From NCBI GenBank assembly GCA_945874225.1, contig CAMCFT010000035.1, positions 1 through 30,484 of the forward strand: 30,484 nt of DNA, given 5' to 3'. Under the pieces are notes generated by a model, which saw only the letters and a program-made list of their open reading frames with translations, was not told the DNA's origin and searched no databases. The stretch's first letter is position 1. Each line of letters begins with the position of its first letter. Shown in pieces: positions 1 through 8,631 of this stretch. The stretch is from Flavobacterium psychrophilum (lineage in GTDB: Bacteria > Bacteroidota > Bacteroidia > Flavobacteriales > Flavobacteriaceae). The translations under genes were made by a program, and so were the position numbers.

Positions 1-1
1 A

Positions 2-27
2 CTGCAGTGCGTCTCTGCAGTGCGTCT
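2..27. repeat. Tandem 13-bp repeat at window edge
   Basis: CTGCAGTGCGTCT occurs twice head to tail (2-14 and 15-27), followed by CTACAAAAAA. The unit contains the palindrome CTGCAG and ends in GTCTCTAC. This looks like one side of a larger palindrome of the GTAGAGACGC...GCGTCTCTAC type, cut by the window edge. It lies just past the stop codon of the minus-strand aminotransferase gene and may belong to its 3' end. The repeat is seen directly; the larger palindrome is inferred. Confidence 0.7.
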
Positions 28-41
28 CTACAAAAAATTAT

Positions 42-1172
42 TTATTTTAAAAATTCTAAAACACTATCGGTAATAAACTTGATTTGTTCATCGTCTAATT
101 CGGTGTGCATTGGCAGCGAAATCACTTCTTTTACTAATTGATTTGTCACTGGAAAATCTTCTTCTTTATATCTTGAATCCAAATAGGCTTTTTGCAAATG
201 CAACGGAATTGGATAATAAATGGCACAAGGAATGCCTTTATTTAATAAATGCTGCATTAATCCATCTCTATCGGCATTAATGATTCGTAAGGTATATTGG
301 TGAAAAACGTGGCAATCGCAAATCTCGCAAATGCTAGGTGCGATGATATTTTTATGTCCTTCAAAAGCGGCTGTGTATTTTCTGGCTGCATTCTGACGTG
401 CGGTGTTGTATTCGTCCAATAAAGGCAATTTAGCATTCAAAACAGCAGCCTGAATACTGTCTAATCTTGAATTTACGCCCACTACATCGTGATGGTAACG
501 CTCATACATTCCGTGATTTACAATTCCTCGGATTTTGTGTGCCAAAGCATCATCATTGGTAAAAATTGCTCCACCATCACCATAACATCCTAAATTTTTG
601 GAAGGAAAAAAAGAGGTTGCTCCAACGTTGCCAATGGTTCCAGCTTTCTTTTTTGTTCCGTCAGAAAACTTGCAATTGGCTCCAATAGCTTGCGCATTGT
701 CTTCAATAACATAAAGATTGTTTTCTTTGGCAATAGCCATAATTGCTTCCATATTAGCGGCACGACCGAACAAATGTACCGGAACAATGGCTTTAGTTTT
801 TGGCGTAATCGCTTTTTTGATTCCTTCGATAGAAATATTCATATTTACCAAATCAACATCGACCAAAACTGGTGTGAGTTGTAACAAGGCAATTACTTCC
901 ACAGTTGCAGCAAAAGTAAAATCGGCAGTAATAACTTCGTCGCCAGGTTTTAAATCTAATCCCATCATTGCTATTTGCAAAGCATCGGTTCCGTTTGCGC
1001 AAGGAATTACGTGCTTAACATCGAGATATTCTTCGAGATTTTTTTGGAATTTATGAACTTGCGGTCCGTTAATGTAGGCATTGGTGTCAAGAACTTCTTG
1101 GATAGAAGTATTTACTGTGTCTTTTATTTTATCGTATTGACTTTTTAAGTCAACCATTTGGATTTTTTTCAT
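42..1172 (-). CDS. DegT/DnrJ/EryC1/StrS family PLP-dependent sugar aminotransferase
   Basis: A 376-residue fold-type I aminotransferase of the family that aminates keto-sugar nucleotides for lipopolysaccharide, capsule or glycan synthesis. The whole family frame is present: N-terminal MVDLKSQYDKIK, substrate loop CANGTDAL (58-65), VIEDNAQAIGA (155-165) with the cofactor-binding Asp158, and FFPSKNLG with the Schiff-base Lys192, followed by GCYGDGGAIFTND. Length is typical. The ATG start at 1172 is the family start. The gene stands alone and is divergent from waaA, which suits a role in surface sugars. The exact sugar substrate cannot be read from the sequence. Confidence 0.93.
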   Translation of the reverse strand: MKKIQMVDLKSQYDKIKDTVNTSIQEVLDTNAYINGPQVHKFQKNLEEYLDVKHVIPCANGTDALQIAMMGLDLKPGDEVITADFTFAATVEVIALLQLTPVLVDVDLVNMNISIEGIKKAITPKTKAIVPVHLFGRAANMEAIMAIAKENNLYVIEDNAQAIGANCKFSDGTKKKAGTIGNVGATSFFPSKNLGCYGDGGAIFTNDDALAHKIRGIVNHGMYERYHHDVVGVNSRLDSIQAAVLNAKLPLLDEYNTARQNAARKYTAAFEGHKNIIAPSICEICDCHVFHQYTLRIINADRDGLMQHLLNKGIPCAIYYPIPLHLQKAYLDSRYKEEDFPVTNQLVKEVISLPMHTELDDEQIKFITDSVLEFLK

Positions 1173-1243
1173 TTAACCTTTTGTTTAAATTTTCTAAAAC
1201 ATAACTCCGACAACAATCGGGATGCAAAGTTTTAAATTTGGAA

Positions 1244-1251
1244 CAAAAATA
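1244..1251 (-). promoter_or_regulatory. Candidate promoter element for the aminotransferase gene
   Basis: TATTTTTG on the minus strand matches the Bacteroidota TAnnTTTG element, 72 bases ahead of the ATG at 1172. No clear upstream TTG box was found, so this rests on one element only. Confidence 0.35.
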
Positions 1252-1320
1252 GGGATTTTAGCAGAATGATTTTATAGATAATTAAAAGAATACGTATTTT
1301 AGCACCAGAAATTTTTTGAT

Positions 1321-2556
1321 ATGCTCTTCCTATATAATCTAATTGTTCAAATTGCCGATTTTTCATTGAAAATTGTCGCTATATTCAGTCCGAAAATTAA
1401 ACTTTTTGTAGATGGTCGTAAGCCAATTTTTGAAATTTTAGAAAGCAAAATAAACCCAAACGATAAAACCATATGGTTTCATGCTGCCTCACTAGGTGAA
1501 TATGAACAGGGTTTGCCCGTAATTGAAAAAATCAAAGAAAAATTTCCTATTCATAAAATCGTAATCACTTTTTTTTCACCATCGGGTTACGAAGTAAGAA
1601 AAAATAATACGGTTGCTGATGTTACGGTGTATTTGCCATTGGATACCAAGAAAAATGCTAAACACTTTTTGTCATTGGTTCATCCGGAAATGGTTTTCTT
1701 CATCAAATATGAATATTGGCCCAATTATTTGAACGAATTGCGGAAACTTGAAATTCCAACCTATTTAATTTCCGGAATATTTAGAAAAAATCAATTGTTT
1801 TTTAAATGGTACGGTGGATTTTACAGAACAGCATTGAATACGTTTACCTACTTTTTTGTGCAAAATGAAATTTCAAAAAATTTGCTATTGAAATTAGGCA
1901 AAACCAATGTTGCAATTTCAGGTGATACCCGTTTTGACCGAGTTGCTTCCATTTTAGAAAAAGACAATTCTTTGGATTTCATTTCGGAGTTTATAAATGA
2001 TACACTAACTATTATTGTGGGAAGTTCGTGGCCAAAAGATGAAAGTTTATTAATCGATTTTATCAATCAAACTTCCGAAAAAGTTAAGTTTATTATTGCT
2101 CCGCACAATATCAAAAGCGAGCAAATTCAAGAATTGCAACATTCTATTACCAAGAAAACAGTCTTGTTTTCAGAAAAAGAAACTAAAAATCTAGCCGATT
2201 TTGATGTATTCATCATTGACACTATCGGAATTTTGACCAAGATTTACAGTTATGCTGATATTGCTTATGTTGGCGGAGGTTTTGGTAGTCCTGGCGTTCA
2301 CAATATATTGGAACCTGCGACTTTTGGAATTCCAATTGTTATTGGCCCTAACTTTTCTCATTTTGCAGAAGCAACCGCATTGGTTAACATGGAAGGTTGT
2401 ATTTCTATTGCCAATAAAAATGAGCTTTCTGATGCTTTTTCGAATTTAATTAGAAATGACGACATTCGACACGAAAAAGGGCATATTTGTAGCACTTTTG
2501 TGCAAATGAATAAAGGAGCAACTGCCATTATTTTAAAACACATTTCGGAAGATTGA
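1321..2556 (+). CDS. waaA: 3-deoxy-D-manno-octulosonic acid (Kdo) transferase
   Basis: A 411-residue GT30 glycosyltransferase that transfers Kdo from CMP-Kdo to the lipid A precursor at the cytoplasmic face of the inner membrane. A hydrophobic N-terminal anchor (about residues 1-22) is followed by the acceptor-side motif HAASLGEYEQG, whose Glu60 corresponds to the catalytic Glu of characterised WaaA enzymes. The C-terminal half has GGGFGSPGVHNILEPATFGIPIVIGP, the donor-binding region, written here as GGGFGSPGVHNILEP then ATFGIPIVIGP. Length fits the family. It is followed 40 bases later by the S46 peptidase gene on the same strand, so the two may be co-transcribed. The number of Kdo residues added cannot be predicted. 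Confidence 0.95.
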   Translation: MLFLYNLIVQIADFSLKIVAIFSPKIKLFVDGRKPIFEILESKINPNDKTIWFHAASLGEYEQGLPVIEKIKEKFPIHKIVITFFSPSGYEVRKNNTVADVTVYLPLDTKKNAKHFLSLVHPEMVFFIKYEYWPNYLNELRKLEIPTYLISGIFRKNQLFFKWYGGFYRTALNTFTYFFVQNEISKNLLLKLGKTNVAISGDTRFDRVASILEKDNSLDFISEFINDTLTIIVGSSWPKDESLLIDFINQTSEKVKFIIAPHNIKSEQIQELQHSITKKTVLFSEKETKNLADFDVFIIDTIGILTKIYSYADIAYVGGGFGSPGVHNILEPATFGIPIVIGPNFSHFAEATALVNMEGCISIANKNELSDAFSNLIRNDDIRHEKGHICSTFVQMNKGATAIILKHISED

Positions 2557-2596
2557 ATCTAATATCTCCTAAAATCAAACACTAAATCTAATTACG

Positions 2597-4753
2597 ATGA
2601 AATTTTTAAAAGCACTTCTATTATTATTTGTTATTCAAATGCAAGCCCAGCAAGGCGGTATGTGGATTCCTTCTCTTTTAAACGGAATGAACGAAAGTGA
2701 AATGAAAAATTTGGGCATGAAAATGTCAATAAAAGACATTTATGACGCTAATCAATCGAGCTTAAAAGACGCTGTTCCTCAATTTAACGGAGGTTGTACC
2801 TCAGAAGTGATTTCTCCAAAAGGGTTGATTTTGACCAATCACCATTGTGGATTTGATGCTATTCAAAATCATTCCTCTGTAGATCACGATTATTTGGCGA
2901 ACGGTTTTTGGGCTTATAAAATGGAAGATGAATTACCCAATGAAAATCTAGTGGTGACTTTCATCGTTAAAATCGAAGATGTTACTATAAAAGTTCTGGA
3001 AGGCACTTCAAATTTGACTTCTGAAGCCGAAAAACAGAAGAAAATTCAAGACAATATTTCTGCTTTAACTAATTCTCTACCAAAGGAAAATTGGCAGGAG
3101 AATAAAATCCGAACTTTTTATGAAGGCAACCAGTATGTGCTTTTTGTTACAGAAACTTTTAAAGATGTCCGTTTAGTAGGTGCTCCGCCAACATCTATTG
3201 GGAAATTTGGTTCTGATACTGACAATTGGGTTTGGCCTCGTCACACGGGAGATTTTTCTTTATTTCGAATTTATTCCGACAAAAACAATCGTCCGGCTGC
3301 ATATTCGAAAGATAATATTCCCTACACACCCAAACACTTTTTGCCTATTTCGTTAGATGGAGTTGCTGAAGATGATTTTACTTTAGTTTTTGGTTATCCT
3401 GGAAAAACAAATGAGTATTTGCCTGCTGTTGCTATTGAGCAAATTGTAAACGAGTTAAATCCCGCAAAAATCGAAATTAGAGATCAAGCACTAAAAGTGG
3501 CCGATGGATTTATGCGAAAAGACAATGCTATCAAAATTCAATATGCTTCAAAATATGCAAGTATTGCCAATTATTGGAAGAAATGGATTGGAGAAACACA
3601 AGGGTTGAAAAAATCGAATGCCGTAGTAATCAAAAGAAATCAAGAAATTGTATTCCAAGAAAAAGTTGTAAAAGCTGGAAAACAGGCTGAATATGGAAAT
3701 TTGCTTTCTGATTTTCAAAAGAATTATACTGAAATCGCTCCTTATGCATTGGCGAGAGATTATTTTTCAGAGGTGGCGCTAAGAAATACCGAACTTTTGA
3801 GTATTGGATATAAATTATACCAATTAGAGCAAGTTTACAGTTCAAAAGGAGAGCAAGCATTTACCGATAGAAAAAATAATTTAATAACTGGTTTAGCTGA
3901 TTTTTATAAAGATTTTAATCCAAATGTTGACAAAAAAGTTTTTGAACAGTTGATCCGTTTGTATGCGACAAAAACACCAAAGGAATTTTTGCCAACTAAT
4001 TTATCGAATATAAATGCGGCAGATTTGGCTACAGAAATTTATGGACAATCTAAATTGATCAATTATAACGGTCTCAAAGAATTGCTTTCTGGCGATTCAA
4101 AAACGGTTTTAGCCAGCTTAAATGCTGACAAAGGCTTCCTATTAATAAAAAACATGGCTGATAAATATTCTAAAGAGGTTGCGCCAAAATATGATGAAAT
4201 CAATTTAAGGATTACAGCATTGCAACGCACCTATATGAAAGCGCAATTGGAATTAAATAAAGACAGTAGAATTTTTCCTGATGCCAATAGTACGCTAAGA
4301 ATTACTTATGGAAAAGTAAAAGGATACGAACCTAAAGACGCAACGTTTTATAAGTCAATGACCTATTTAGACGGTGTAATGGAAAAATACATTCCGGGTG
4401 ATTATGAATTTGATGTGCCTGCAAAATTAATCGATTTATATAAAACCAAAAATTACGGGCAATATGGAGAAAATGGCAAAATGCCTGTTTGTTTTATTGG
4501 TACAAATCACACTACGGGAGGCAATTCAGGAAGTCCTGCGATTGATGCAAACGGCAATTTAATAGGGCTCAACTTTGATAGAGTTTGGGAAGGAACTATG
4601 AGTGACATCTATTATGATCCAAGTATATGTAGAAATATTATGGTAGATGTGCGCTATATTTTGTTTATCATGGACAATTATGCGGGAGCAAAAAATTTGA
4701 TAAATGAGTTAAAATTGGTTCATCCCAAAAAAAGTAAACTCCTCAAAAAATAG
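2597..4753 (+). CDS. S46 family dipeptidyl-peptidase, DPP11-like (Asp/Glu-specific)
   Basis: A 718-residue periplasmic serine exopeptidase that releases dipeptides from peptide N-termini. It starts with a signal peptide (MKFLKALLLLFVIQMQAQ). NHHCG (81-85) carries the catalytic His, GDFSLFRIY lies in the Asp region, and GGNSGSPAID carries the nucleophile Ser644. The residue 18 positions after the Ser is Arg662 (NFDRVWEG). In Porphyromonas gingivalis DPP11 the same spacing gives the specificity Arg (Ser655/Arg673), where DPP7 has Gly, so acidic P1 specificity is inferred. It lies directly downstream of waaA. Family assignment is firm; specificity is a motif-based prediction. Confidence 0.93.
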   Translation: MKFLKALLLLFVIQMQAQQGGMWIPSLLNGMNESEMKNLGMKMSIKDIYDANQSSLKDAVPQFNGGCTSEVISPKGLILTNHHCGFDAIQNHSSVDHDYLANGFWAYKMEDELPNENLVVTFIVKIEDVTIKVLEGTSNLTSEAEKQKKIQDNISALTNSLPKENWQENKIRTFYEGNQYVLFVTETFKDVRLVGAPPTSIGKFGSDTDNWVWPRHTGDFSLFRIYSDKNNRPAAYSKDNIPYTPKHFLPISLDGVAEDDFTLVFGYPGKTNEYLPAVAIEQIVNELNPAKIEIRDQALKVADGFMRKDNAIKIQYASKYASIANYWKKWIGETQGLKKSNAVVIKRNQEIVFQEKVVKAGKQAEYGNLLSDFQKNYTEIAPYALARDYFSEVALRNTELLSIGYKLYQLEQVYSSKGEQAFTDRKNNLITGLADFYKDFNPNVDKKVFEQLIRLYATKTPKEFLPTNLSNINAADLATEIYGQSKLINYNGLKELLSGDSKTVLASLNADKGFLLIKNMADKYSKEVAPKYDEINLRITALQRTYMKAQLELNKDSRIFPDANSTLRITYGKVKGYEPKDATFYKSMTYLDGVMEKYIPGDYEFDVPAKLIDLYKTKNYGQYGENGKMPVCFIGTNHTTGGNSGSPAIDANGNLIGLNFDRVWEGTMSDIYYDPSICRNIMVDVRYILFIMDNYAGAKNLINELKLVHPKKSKLLKK

Positions 4754-4922
4754 AGTTTATAATAAAAATTACATAGAAAAAAGAGTCAGATAAATCGATG
4801 TCAGATATTTATTATGTATTTGGATGTAGAGAAATTAATAATTGTAATTTTTCAGCTGTTAACAAAAGAAAATATTTTTTTAAAAAAATTATGAAAAAAT
4901 ATTTTAACTATTAAAAAATTTA

Positions 4923-4930
4923 TATCTTTG
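4923..4930 (+). promoter_or_regulatory. Promoter element (TATCTTTG) for the small lipoprotein gene
   Basis: TATCTTTG matches TAnnTTTG and lies 37 bases before the ATG at 4968. The upstream sequence is extremely A/T-rich with long A runs, as is common for strong promoters in this group. The -33 TTG box is not evident. Confidence 0.5.
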
Positions 4931-4967
4931 CCACGAATTAATAATTAACCTTTTATAATTAAGTAAG

Positions 4968-5159
4968 ATGAAAAAAGTACTTTTAAGTTTAGCCGTTGTT
5001 GCTATGTTGACTGTTGTATCATGTAAAAAAGCTGAACCAGCTGCTGAAACTCCAGCTGTTGATACTACTGCTGTAGCTGTTGACACTGCTGCTGTAGCTG
5101 TTGATACTGCTGCTGTTGTTGCTGATACTGCTGCTGTTGCTGCTCCAGAAGCTAAGTAA
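4968..5159 (+). CDS. Small repetitive lipoprotein, unknown function
   Basis: A 63-residue protein with a lipoprotein signal peptide: MKKVLLSLAVVAML then the lipobox VVSC (Cys at about residue 19), followed by KKAE. The mature part is almost entirely low-complexity Ala/Val/Asp/Thr repeats of a seven-residue unit close to VDTAAVA, encoded by a 21-bp tandem DNA repeat. It has its own TAnnTTTG promoter and a strong terminator, so it is a single-gene unit. It is probably surface- or periplasm-exposed and lipid-anchored. The mature part has no recognisable enzymatic domain. Its function is unknown. Confidence 0.8.
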   Translation: MKKVLLSLAVVAMLTVVSCKKAEPAAETPAVDTTAVAVDTAAVAVDTAAVVADTAAVAAPEAK

Positions 5160-5181
5160 TTCTAAATTACGCAAAAAAATA

Positions 5182-5209
5182 AAGCTACGCATTGCGTGGC
5201 TTTTTTTTT
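5182..5209 (+). terminator. Intrinsic terminator after the small lipoprotein gene
   Basis: AGCTACGC, loop ATT, GCGTGGCT form an 8-bp stem with one T-G pair, followed at once by nine T residues. It sits 22 bases after the stop codon. Confidence 0.85.
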
Positions 5210-5284
5210 GCCCTATTCTGAAAAATTTCGAATTAGCTTTTTAAATGTTTTTTAAATGTAATTGTGATTTTTAAGAAAAACAAA

Positions 5285-5319
5285 AAAGCCATAACACTTT
5301 TGTTTATGGCTTTTTTTTG
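5285..5319. terminator. Second terminator-like hairpin, bidirectional
   Basis: AAGCCATAA and TTTATGGCTT form a stem with an A run before it and a T run after it, so it could stop transcription in either direction. No gene lies between it and the hairpin at 5182-5209. It could be a back-up for the lipoprotein gene or a stop for transcripts leaving the tRNA unit. Confidence 0.6.
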
Positions 5320-5401
5320 TGAGATGGAATTATATTCTTTTTAATTTCAGGGATGAACTCTATTGTGAGAGTAAAATAGTGAATTGGTAATAAATAAAAA
5401 A

Positions 5402-5436
5402 CCGCAAAGAATTAAAAATTAATTCTTTACGGCTTT
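5402..5436 (-). terminator. Intrinsic terminator of the tRNA unit
   Basis: A 12-position stem (5402-5413 with 5421-5432, one C-A mismatch) with a 7-base loop. On the minus strand it is followed by a T run. It lies 10 bases past the tRNA-Leu 3' end. Confidence 0.75.
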
Positions 5437-5442
5437 TTCTAG

Positions 5443-5528
5443 TACTCAGAGCGGGACTTGAACCCGCACGAACATTGCTGTTCACTGGATTTTAAGTCCA
5501 GCGTGTCTACCAATTTCACCATCCGAGC
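5443..5528 (-). tRNA. tRNA-Leu (anticodon TAA)
   Basis: An 86-nt class II tRNA read on the minus strand. The acceptor stem is GCTCGGA paired with TCTGAGT, with discriminator A. The D-arm is TTGGTAGACA. The anticodon stem is CTGGA/TCCAG around CTTAAAA, giving anticodon TAA. A long variable arm is present, and the T-arm is GCGGG-TTCAAGT-CCCGC. It reads UUA codons, the main Leu codon of such AT-rich genomes. CCA is not encoded. It is downstream of tRNA-Gly in the same unit. Confidence 0.95.
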
Positions 5529-5583
5529 ATTTTACTTTTTCGATGTTATATCTAATTTTTAGAAAAAATTAATTAAATATAGC

Positions 5584-5600
5584 CACCATCCGAGCATTTT
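5584..5600 (-). pseudogene. Remnant of a second tRNA-Leu 5' end
   Basis: The 17 bases CACCATCCGAGCATTTT (plus strand) at 5584-5600 repeat exactly 5517-5533, which is the first 12 bases of tRNA-Leu plus 5 bases of its leader. The flanking leader sequence is also similar (both continue into a TATCTA segment). The rest of the tRNA is missing. This fits a tandem Leu tRNA copy largely deleted by recombination, or an integration scar. Confidence 0.6.
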
Positions 5601-5658
5601 GCCTTTTGTTGCATATCTATTAAAAATAAATATACTTACATTCAGCAGTATGGTTTTG

Positions 5659-5731
5659 AGCGAAAAACGGGGCTCGAACCCGCGACCTCGACCTTGGCAA
5701 GGTCGCGCTCTACCAACTGAGCTATTTTCGC
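5659..5731 (-). tRNA. tRNA-Gly (anticodon GCC)
   Basis: A 73-nt tRNA on the minus strand with acceptor stem GCGAAAA/TTTTCGC and discriminator T. The D-arm is AGCTCAGTTGGTAGAGC. The anticodon stem is CGACC/GGTCG around TTGCCAA, giving GCC. The T-arm is CGGGG-type with GGTTCGAGCC. It is the first gene of the Gly-Leu unit, downstream of a good promoter. CCA is not encoded. Confidence 0.96.
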
Positions 5732-5776
5732 ATTTTCATTATAAAAAGAACTCAATACTTAATCGTATTGCGGATG

Positions 5777-5806
5777 CAAATTTAATACATTAATTCAATT
5801 ATACAA
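5777..5806 (-). promoter_or_regulatory. Promoter of the tRNA-Gly/tRNA-Leu unit
   Basis: On the minus strand, TTG (5804-5806) is followed after 19 bases by TAAATTTG (5777-5784). This matches the Bacteroidota consensus TTG-N17-23-TAnnTTTG. It lies about 46 bases before tRNA-Gly. Confidence 0.65.
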
Positions 5807-5875
5807 GCGTTTTTTATAAAAAATATATAGGTAAAAGCTAAGCTTCTGATAACCCAAACTTTAAAGCTAAGCGGA

Positions 5876-8482
5876 CTATTTTTTAGTCAACATTCTCTTG
5901 ATTTCGTTAAGCTTCATCAAGGCCTCCATAGGTGTTATGGTGTTGATGTCTAGATTTAAAATCTCGTCTTTTATTTCTTCTAATAAAGGATCGTCCAGAT
6001 TAAAGAAACTCATTTGCATTTCATCCTTGGCAGACTTAATTCCGCTTAGCACTTCGCTAGAATGATCTTTCTCTAGTTTTTTCAAAAGTTTTTGTGCTTT
6101 CAAAATTACGATTTGAGGCATTCCAGCCATTTTTGCCACGTGGATTCCAAAACTGTGAGCACTTCCTCCTTTTACCAGTTTTCGAATAAATAGCACAGTA
6201 TCTTTCAATTCTTTTACTGAAACATTGTAATTCTGGATTCTGGGCAAGGATTCACTCATTTCATTCAACTCGTGATAATGCGTTGCAAAAAGTGTTTTGG
6301 GTTTTGAAGGATGTTCGTGTAAAAACTCGGCGATTGCCCAAGCGATGGAAATTCCGTCATAAGTACTGGTTCCTCTTCCAATTTCATCTAACAGGACTAA
6401 ACTTCTATCGGAAATATTGTTCAAGATGGAAGCAGTTTCATTCATTTCGACCATAAAAGTGGATTCTCCCATAGAAATGTTGTCACTTGCTCCAACTCTG
6501 GTAAAAATTTTGTCGATAATTCCCATTCTAACGCTGTCTGCAGGAACAAAACTTCCCATTTGAGCCAACAGTACTATCAAGGCAGTTTGGCGCAAAATTG
6601 CGGACTTTCCAGACATATTAGGTCCGGTAATCATTATCAATTGCTGCGTTTCTCTATCCAAAAAAACATCATTGGCAATATATGGCGTTCCTACGGGTAA
6701 TTGTTTCTCGATAACAGGATGTCTTCCGTTTTTAATTTCAAGTTCGAAGGTTTCGTCTAATTCAGGACAAACATATTTATTTTCGATAGCCAATTGCGTG
6801 AAAGAACACAAACAATCCAGTTGTGCCACCAAATTCGCATTCATTTGAACTGGCTTGATATAAGTTGAAATCCAACCGACTAATTGTTCGAATAATTCTA
6901 CTTCTATTTTATGAATTTTTTCTTCGGCGCCAAGGATTTTGGTTTCGTATTCCTTCAACTCTTCAGTAATGTAGCGCTCTGCGTTGACCAAAGTTTGCTT
7001 CCGAATCCATTCTGGCGGAACTTTATCTTTATGTGTGTTTCGGACTTCGATGTAATATCCAAATACATTATTAAATGAGATTTTCAGTGACGAAATTCCG
7101 GTTCTTTCTGATTCTCGTTTTTCAATTCCTTCAAGATATTCTTTTCCAGAAGTCGAAATCGCTCTTAAATCATCTAATTCTTCGTTGATTCCTTTGGCAA
7201 TAGCATTTCCTTTGGCAATCGCCACCGGAGCATCTTGGTTTAAAACCGTTTTAATTTTTTCGCGCAATAAATCGCAACTGTGCAGGCTGTCGCCAATGAT
7301 TTTCACCGCTTCTTGCGGACTTTCTAAAGCCAGAGTTTTTATTGGAATAATCGCATCCAAGGATTCTTTTAGATAAACAACTTCTCTTGGCGACACTTTT
7401 CCTGCCGCAATTTTCGAAATCAGGCGTTCCAAATCCGAAATTTGTTTGATTTGGTTTTGAATCCGTTTCAAAACATCCCGATTTTCTTTTAAATAAGAAA
7501 CCACCTGATGGCGATTTCGTATTTTAGTTGCGTCTTTTAAAGGAAGTGCTAACCAACGTTTTAGCAAACGACCACCCATTGGCGAAAGCGTTTTGTCAAT
7601 CACATCGAGAAGTGTAACCGCATTTGGATTATAGCTGTGATACAACTCCAGATTTCGAATGGTAAATCGATCCATCCAAACATATTCATCTTCAGCAATG
7701 CGCTGAATAGCGGTGATATGCTGAACTCTGTTATGCTGCGTTTCGGATAAATAATATAAAATGGCTCCCGAAGCTATAATTCCTTCTTTTAATTCTTCGA
7801 TTCCAAAACCTTTCAAAGAAACGGTCTGAAAATGTTTGGTCAGGATTTCAAAGGCATAATCTTCCTTGTAAATCCAGTCTTCCAGATAAAAACTATGATA
7901 ATCATCTCCGAAAGTTTCTCGGAAATCATTTTTGCTGTGCTTTGGAATCAGAACCTCACTTGGATTGAAATTTTGCAATAACTTATCTATATATTCTGCA
8001 TTGCCTTGGGCGGTGAGAAATTCACCTGTAGAAACATCCAGAAATGAAATCCCTATGGATTTATTGGCAAAGAAAACTGCTGCCAGAAAATTATTAGTTT
8101 TAGATTGTAAAACTTCATCGTTCATAGAAACGCCTGGAGTCACAAGTTCTGTAACGCCTCGTTTCACAATGGTTTTGGTCATTTTTGGATCTTCGAGCTG
8201 GTCACAAATCGCCACACGAAGTCCCGCTTTGACCAATTTTGGTAAATACGTATTCAGAGAATGATGAGGGAAACCCGCAAGTGCTGTTTCGGTAGCTGAA
8301 CCTGCGCCTCGTTTGGTTAATACAATTCCTAGAATTTTTGATGCCCGAACAGCATCTTCTCCAAAAGTTTCGTAAAAATCTCCAACTCTAAACAACAAAC
8401 AAGCATCAGGATATTTCCTTTTGATCTCGTTGTATTGCTTCATTAACGGTGTTTCCTTAACCAATTTCTCCTTAGATGACAA
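5876..8482 (-). CDS. mutS: DNA mismatch repair ATPase MutS
   Basis: An 868-residue MutS1 that recognises mismatches and small loops and starts repair with MutL. The mismatch-binding motif is [16 protein letters not shown] (the F-x-E of clamp domain I). The ATPase has the Walker A motif GPNMSGKS at about 620-627, the [12 protein letters not shown]alker B/signature, and ATHYHEL. The C-terminal helix-turn-helix region [13 protein letters not shown] is also present. The first codon is TTG (8480-8482), with an in-frame TAA two codons upstream. The next ATG (8443) would remove [12 protein letters not shown], which matches the usual MutS N-terminus, so TTG is preferred. It is a stand-alone gene; no clear promoter was found. 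Confidence 0.97.
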   Translation of the reverse strand: MSSKEKLVKETPLMKQYNEIKRKYPDACLLFRVGDFYETFGEDAVRASKILGIVLTKRGAGSATETALAGFPHHSLNTYLPKLVKAGLRVAICDQLEDPKMTKTIVKRGVTELVTPGVSMNDEVLQSKTNNFLAAVFFANKSIGISFLDVSTGEFLTAQGNAEYIDKLLQNFNPSEVLIPKHSKNDFRETFGDDYHSFYLEDWIYKEDYAFEILTKHFQTVSLKGFGIEELKEGIIASGAILYYLSETQHNRVQHITAIQRIAEDEYVWMDRFTIRNLELYHSYNPNAVTLLDVIDKTLSPMGGRLLKRWLALPLKDATKIRNRHQVVSYLKENRDVLKRIQNQIKQISDLERLISKIAAGKVSPREVVYLKESLDAIIPIKTLALESPQEAVKIIGDSLHSCDLLREKIKTVLNQDAPVAIAKGNAIAKGINEELDDLRAISTSGKEYLEGIEKRESERTGISSLKISFNNVFGYYIEVRNTHKDKVPPEWIRKQTLVNAERYITEELKEYETKILGAEEKIHKIEVELFEQLVGWISTYIKPVQMNANLVAQLDCLCSFTQLAIENKYVCPELDETFELEIKNGRHPVIEKQLPVGTPYIANDVFLDRETQQLIMITGPNMSGKSAILRQTALIVLLAQMGSFVPADSVRMGIIDKIFTRVGASDNISMGESTFMVEMNETASILNNISDRSLVLLDEIGRGTSTYDGISIAWAIAEFLHEHPSKPKTLFATHYHELNEMSESLPRIQNYNVSVKELKDTVLFIRKLVKGGSAHSFGIHVAKMAGMPQIVILKAQKLLKKLEKDHSSEVLSGIKSAKDEMQMSFFNLDDPLLEEIKDEILNLDINTITPMEALMKLNEIKRMLTKK

Positions 8483-8600
8483 AATTTATTCTTTAAATTT
8501 ATTAGAAAGCGAATTTATATATTTTATGGCGAATAATGAACACTCTCTAAATTTAAAATATTTTTAAGAAAAAATTAGGACTGAATTTAGATATTTTATA

Positions 8601-8608
8601 TAAATTTG
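8601..8608 (+). promoter_or_regulatory. Promoter element (TAAATTTG) for the DUF1573 gene
   Basis: TAAATTTG matches TAnnTTTG, 23 bases before the ATG at 8632, inside an A/T-rich gap between divergent genes. Confidence 0.55.
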
Positions 8609-8631
8609 TAATTCAATCAAAAAAAAACGAA

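Noticed and set aside
208..228. TGGCAC-N6-TGCC resembling a sigma-54 -24/-12 promoter
   Set aside because: It lies inside the aminotransferase coding sequence, does not precede any gene on that strand, and one such match is expected by chance.
718..1056. Plus-strand open frame of 112 codons opposite the aminotransferase gene
   Set aside because: It lies wholly within a gene with clear family motifs on the other strand, has no promoter or recognisable domain, and its codon use is the mirror of the real gene.
1207..1220. Short palindrome CCGA-CAACAA-TCGG ahead of the aminotransferase gene
   Set aside because: The stem is only 4 bp and I found no second copy in the window, so it is not supported as an operator or repeat.
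5834..5872. AAAGCTAAGC repeated twice downstream of mutS
   Set aside because: Two copies of a 10-mer in AT-rich DNA with no symmetry or T run; chance cannot be excluded, and no function is suggested.
7932..8264. Plus-strand open frame of 110 codons opposite mutS
   Set aside because: It is antisense to the conserved N-terminal MutS domains and has no protein features of its own.
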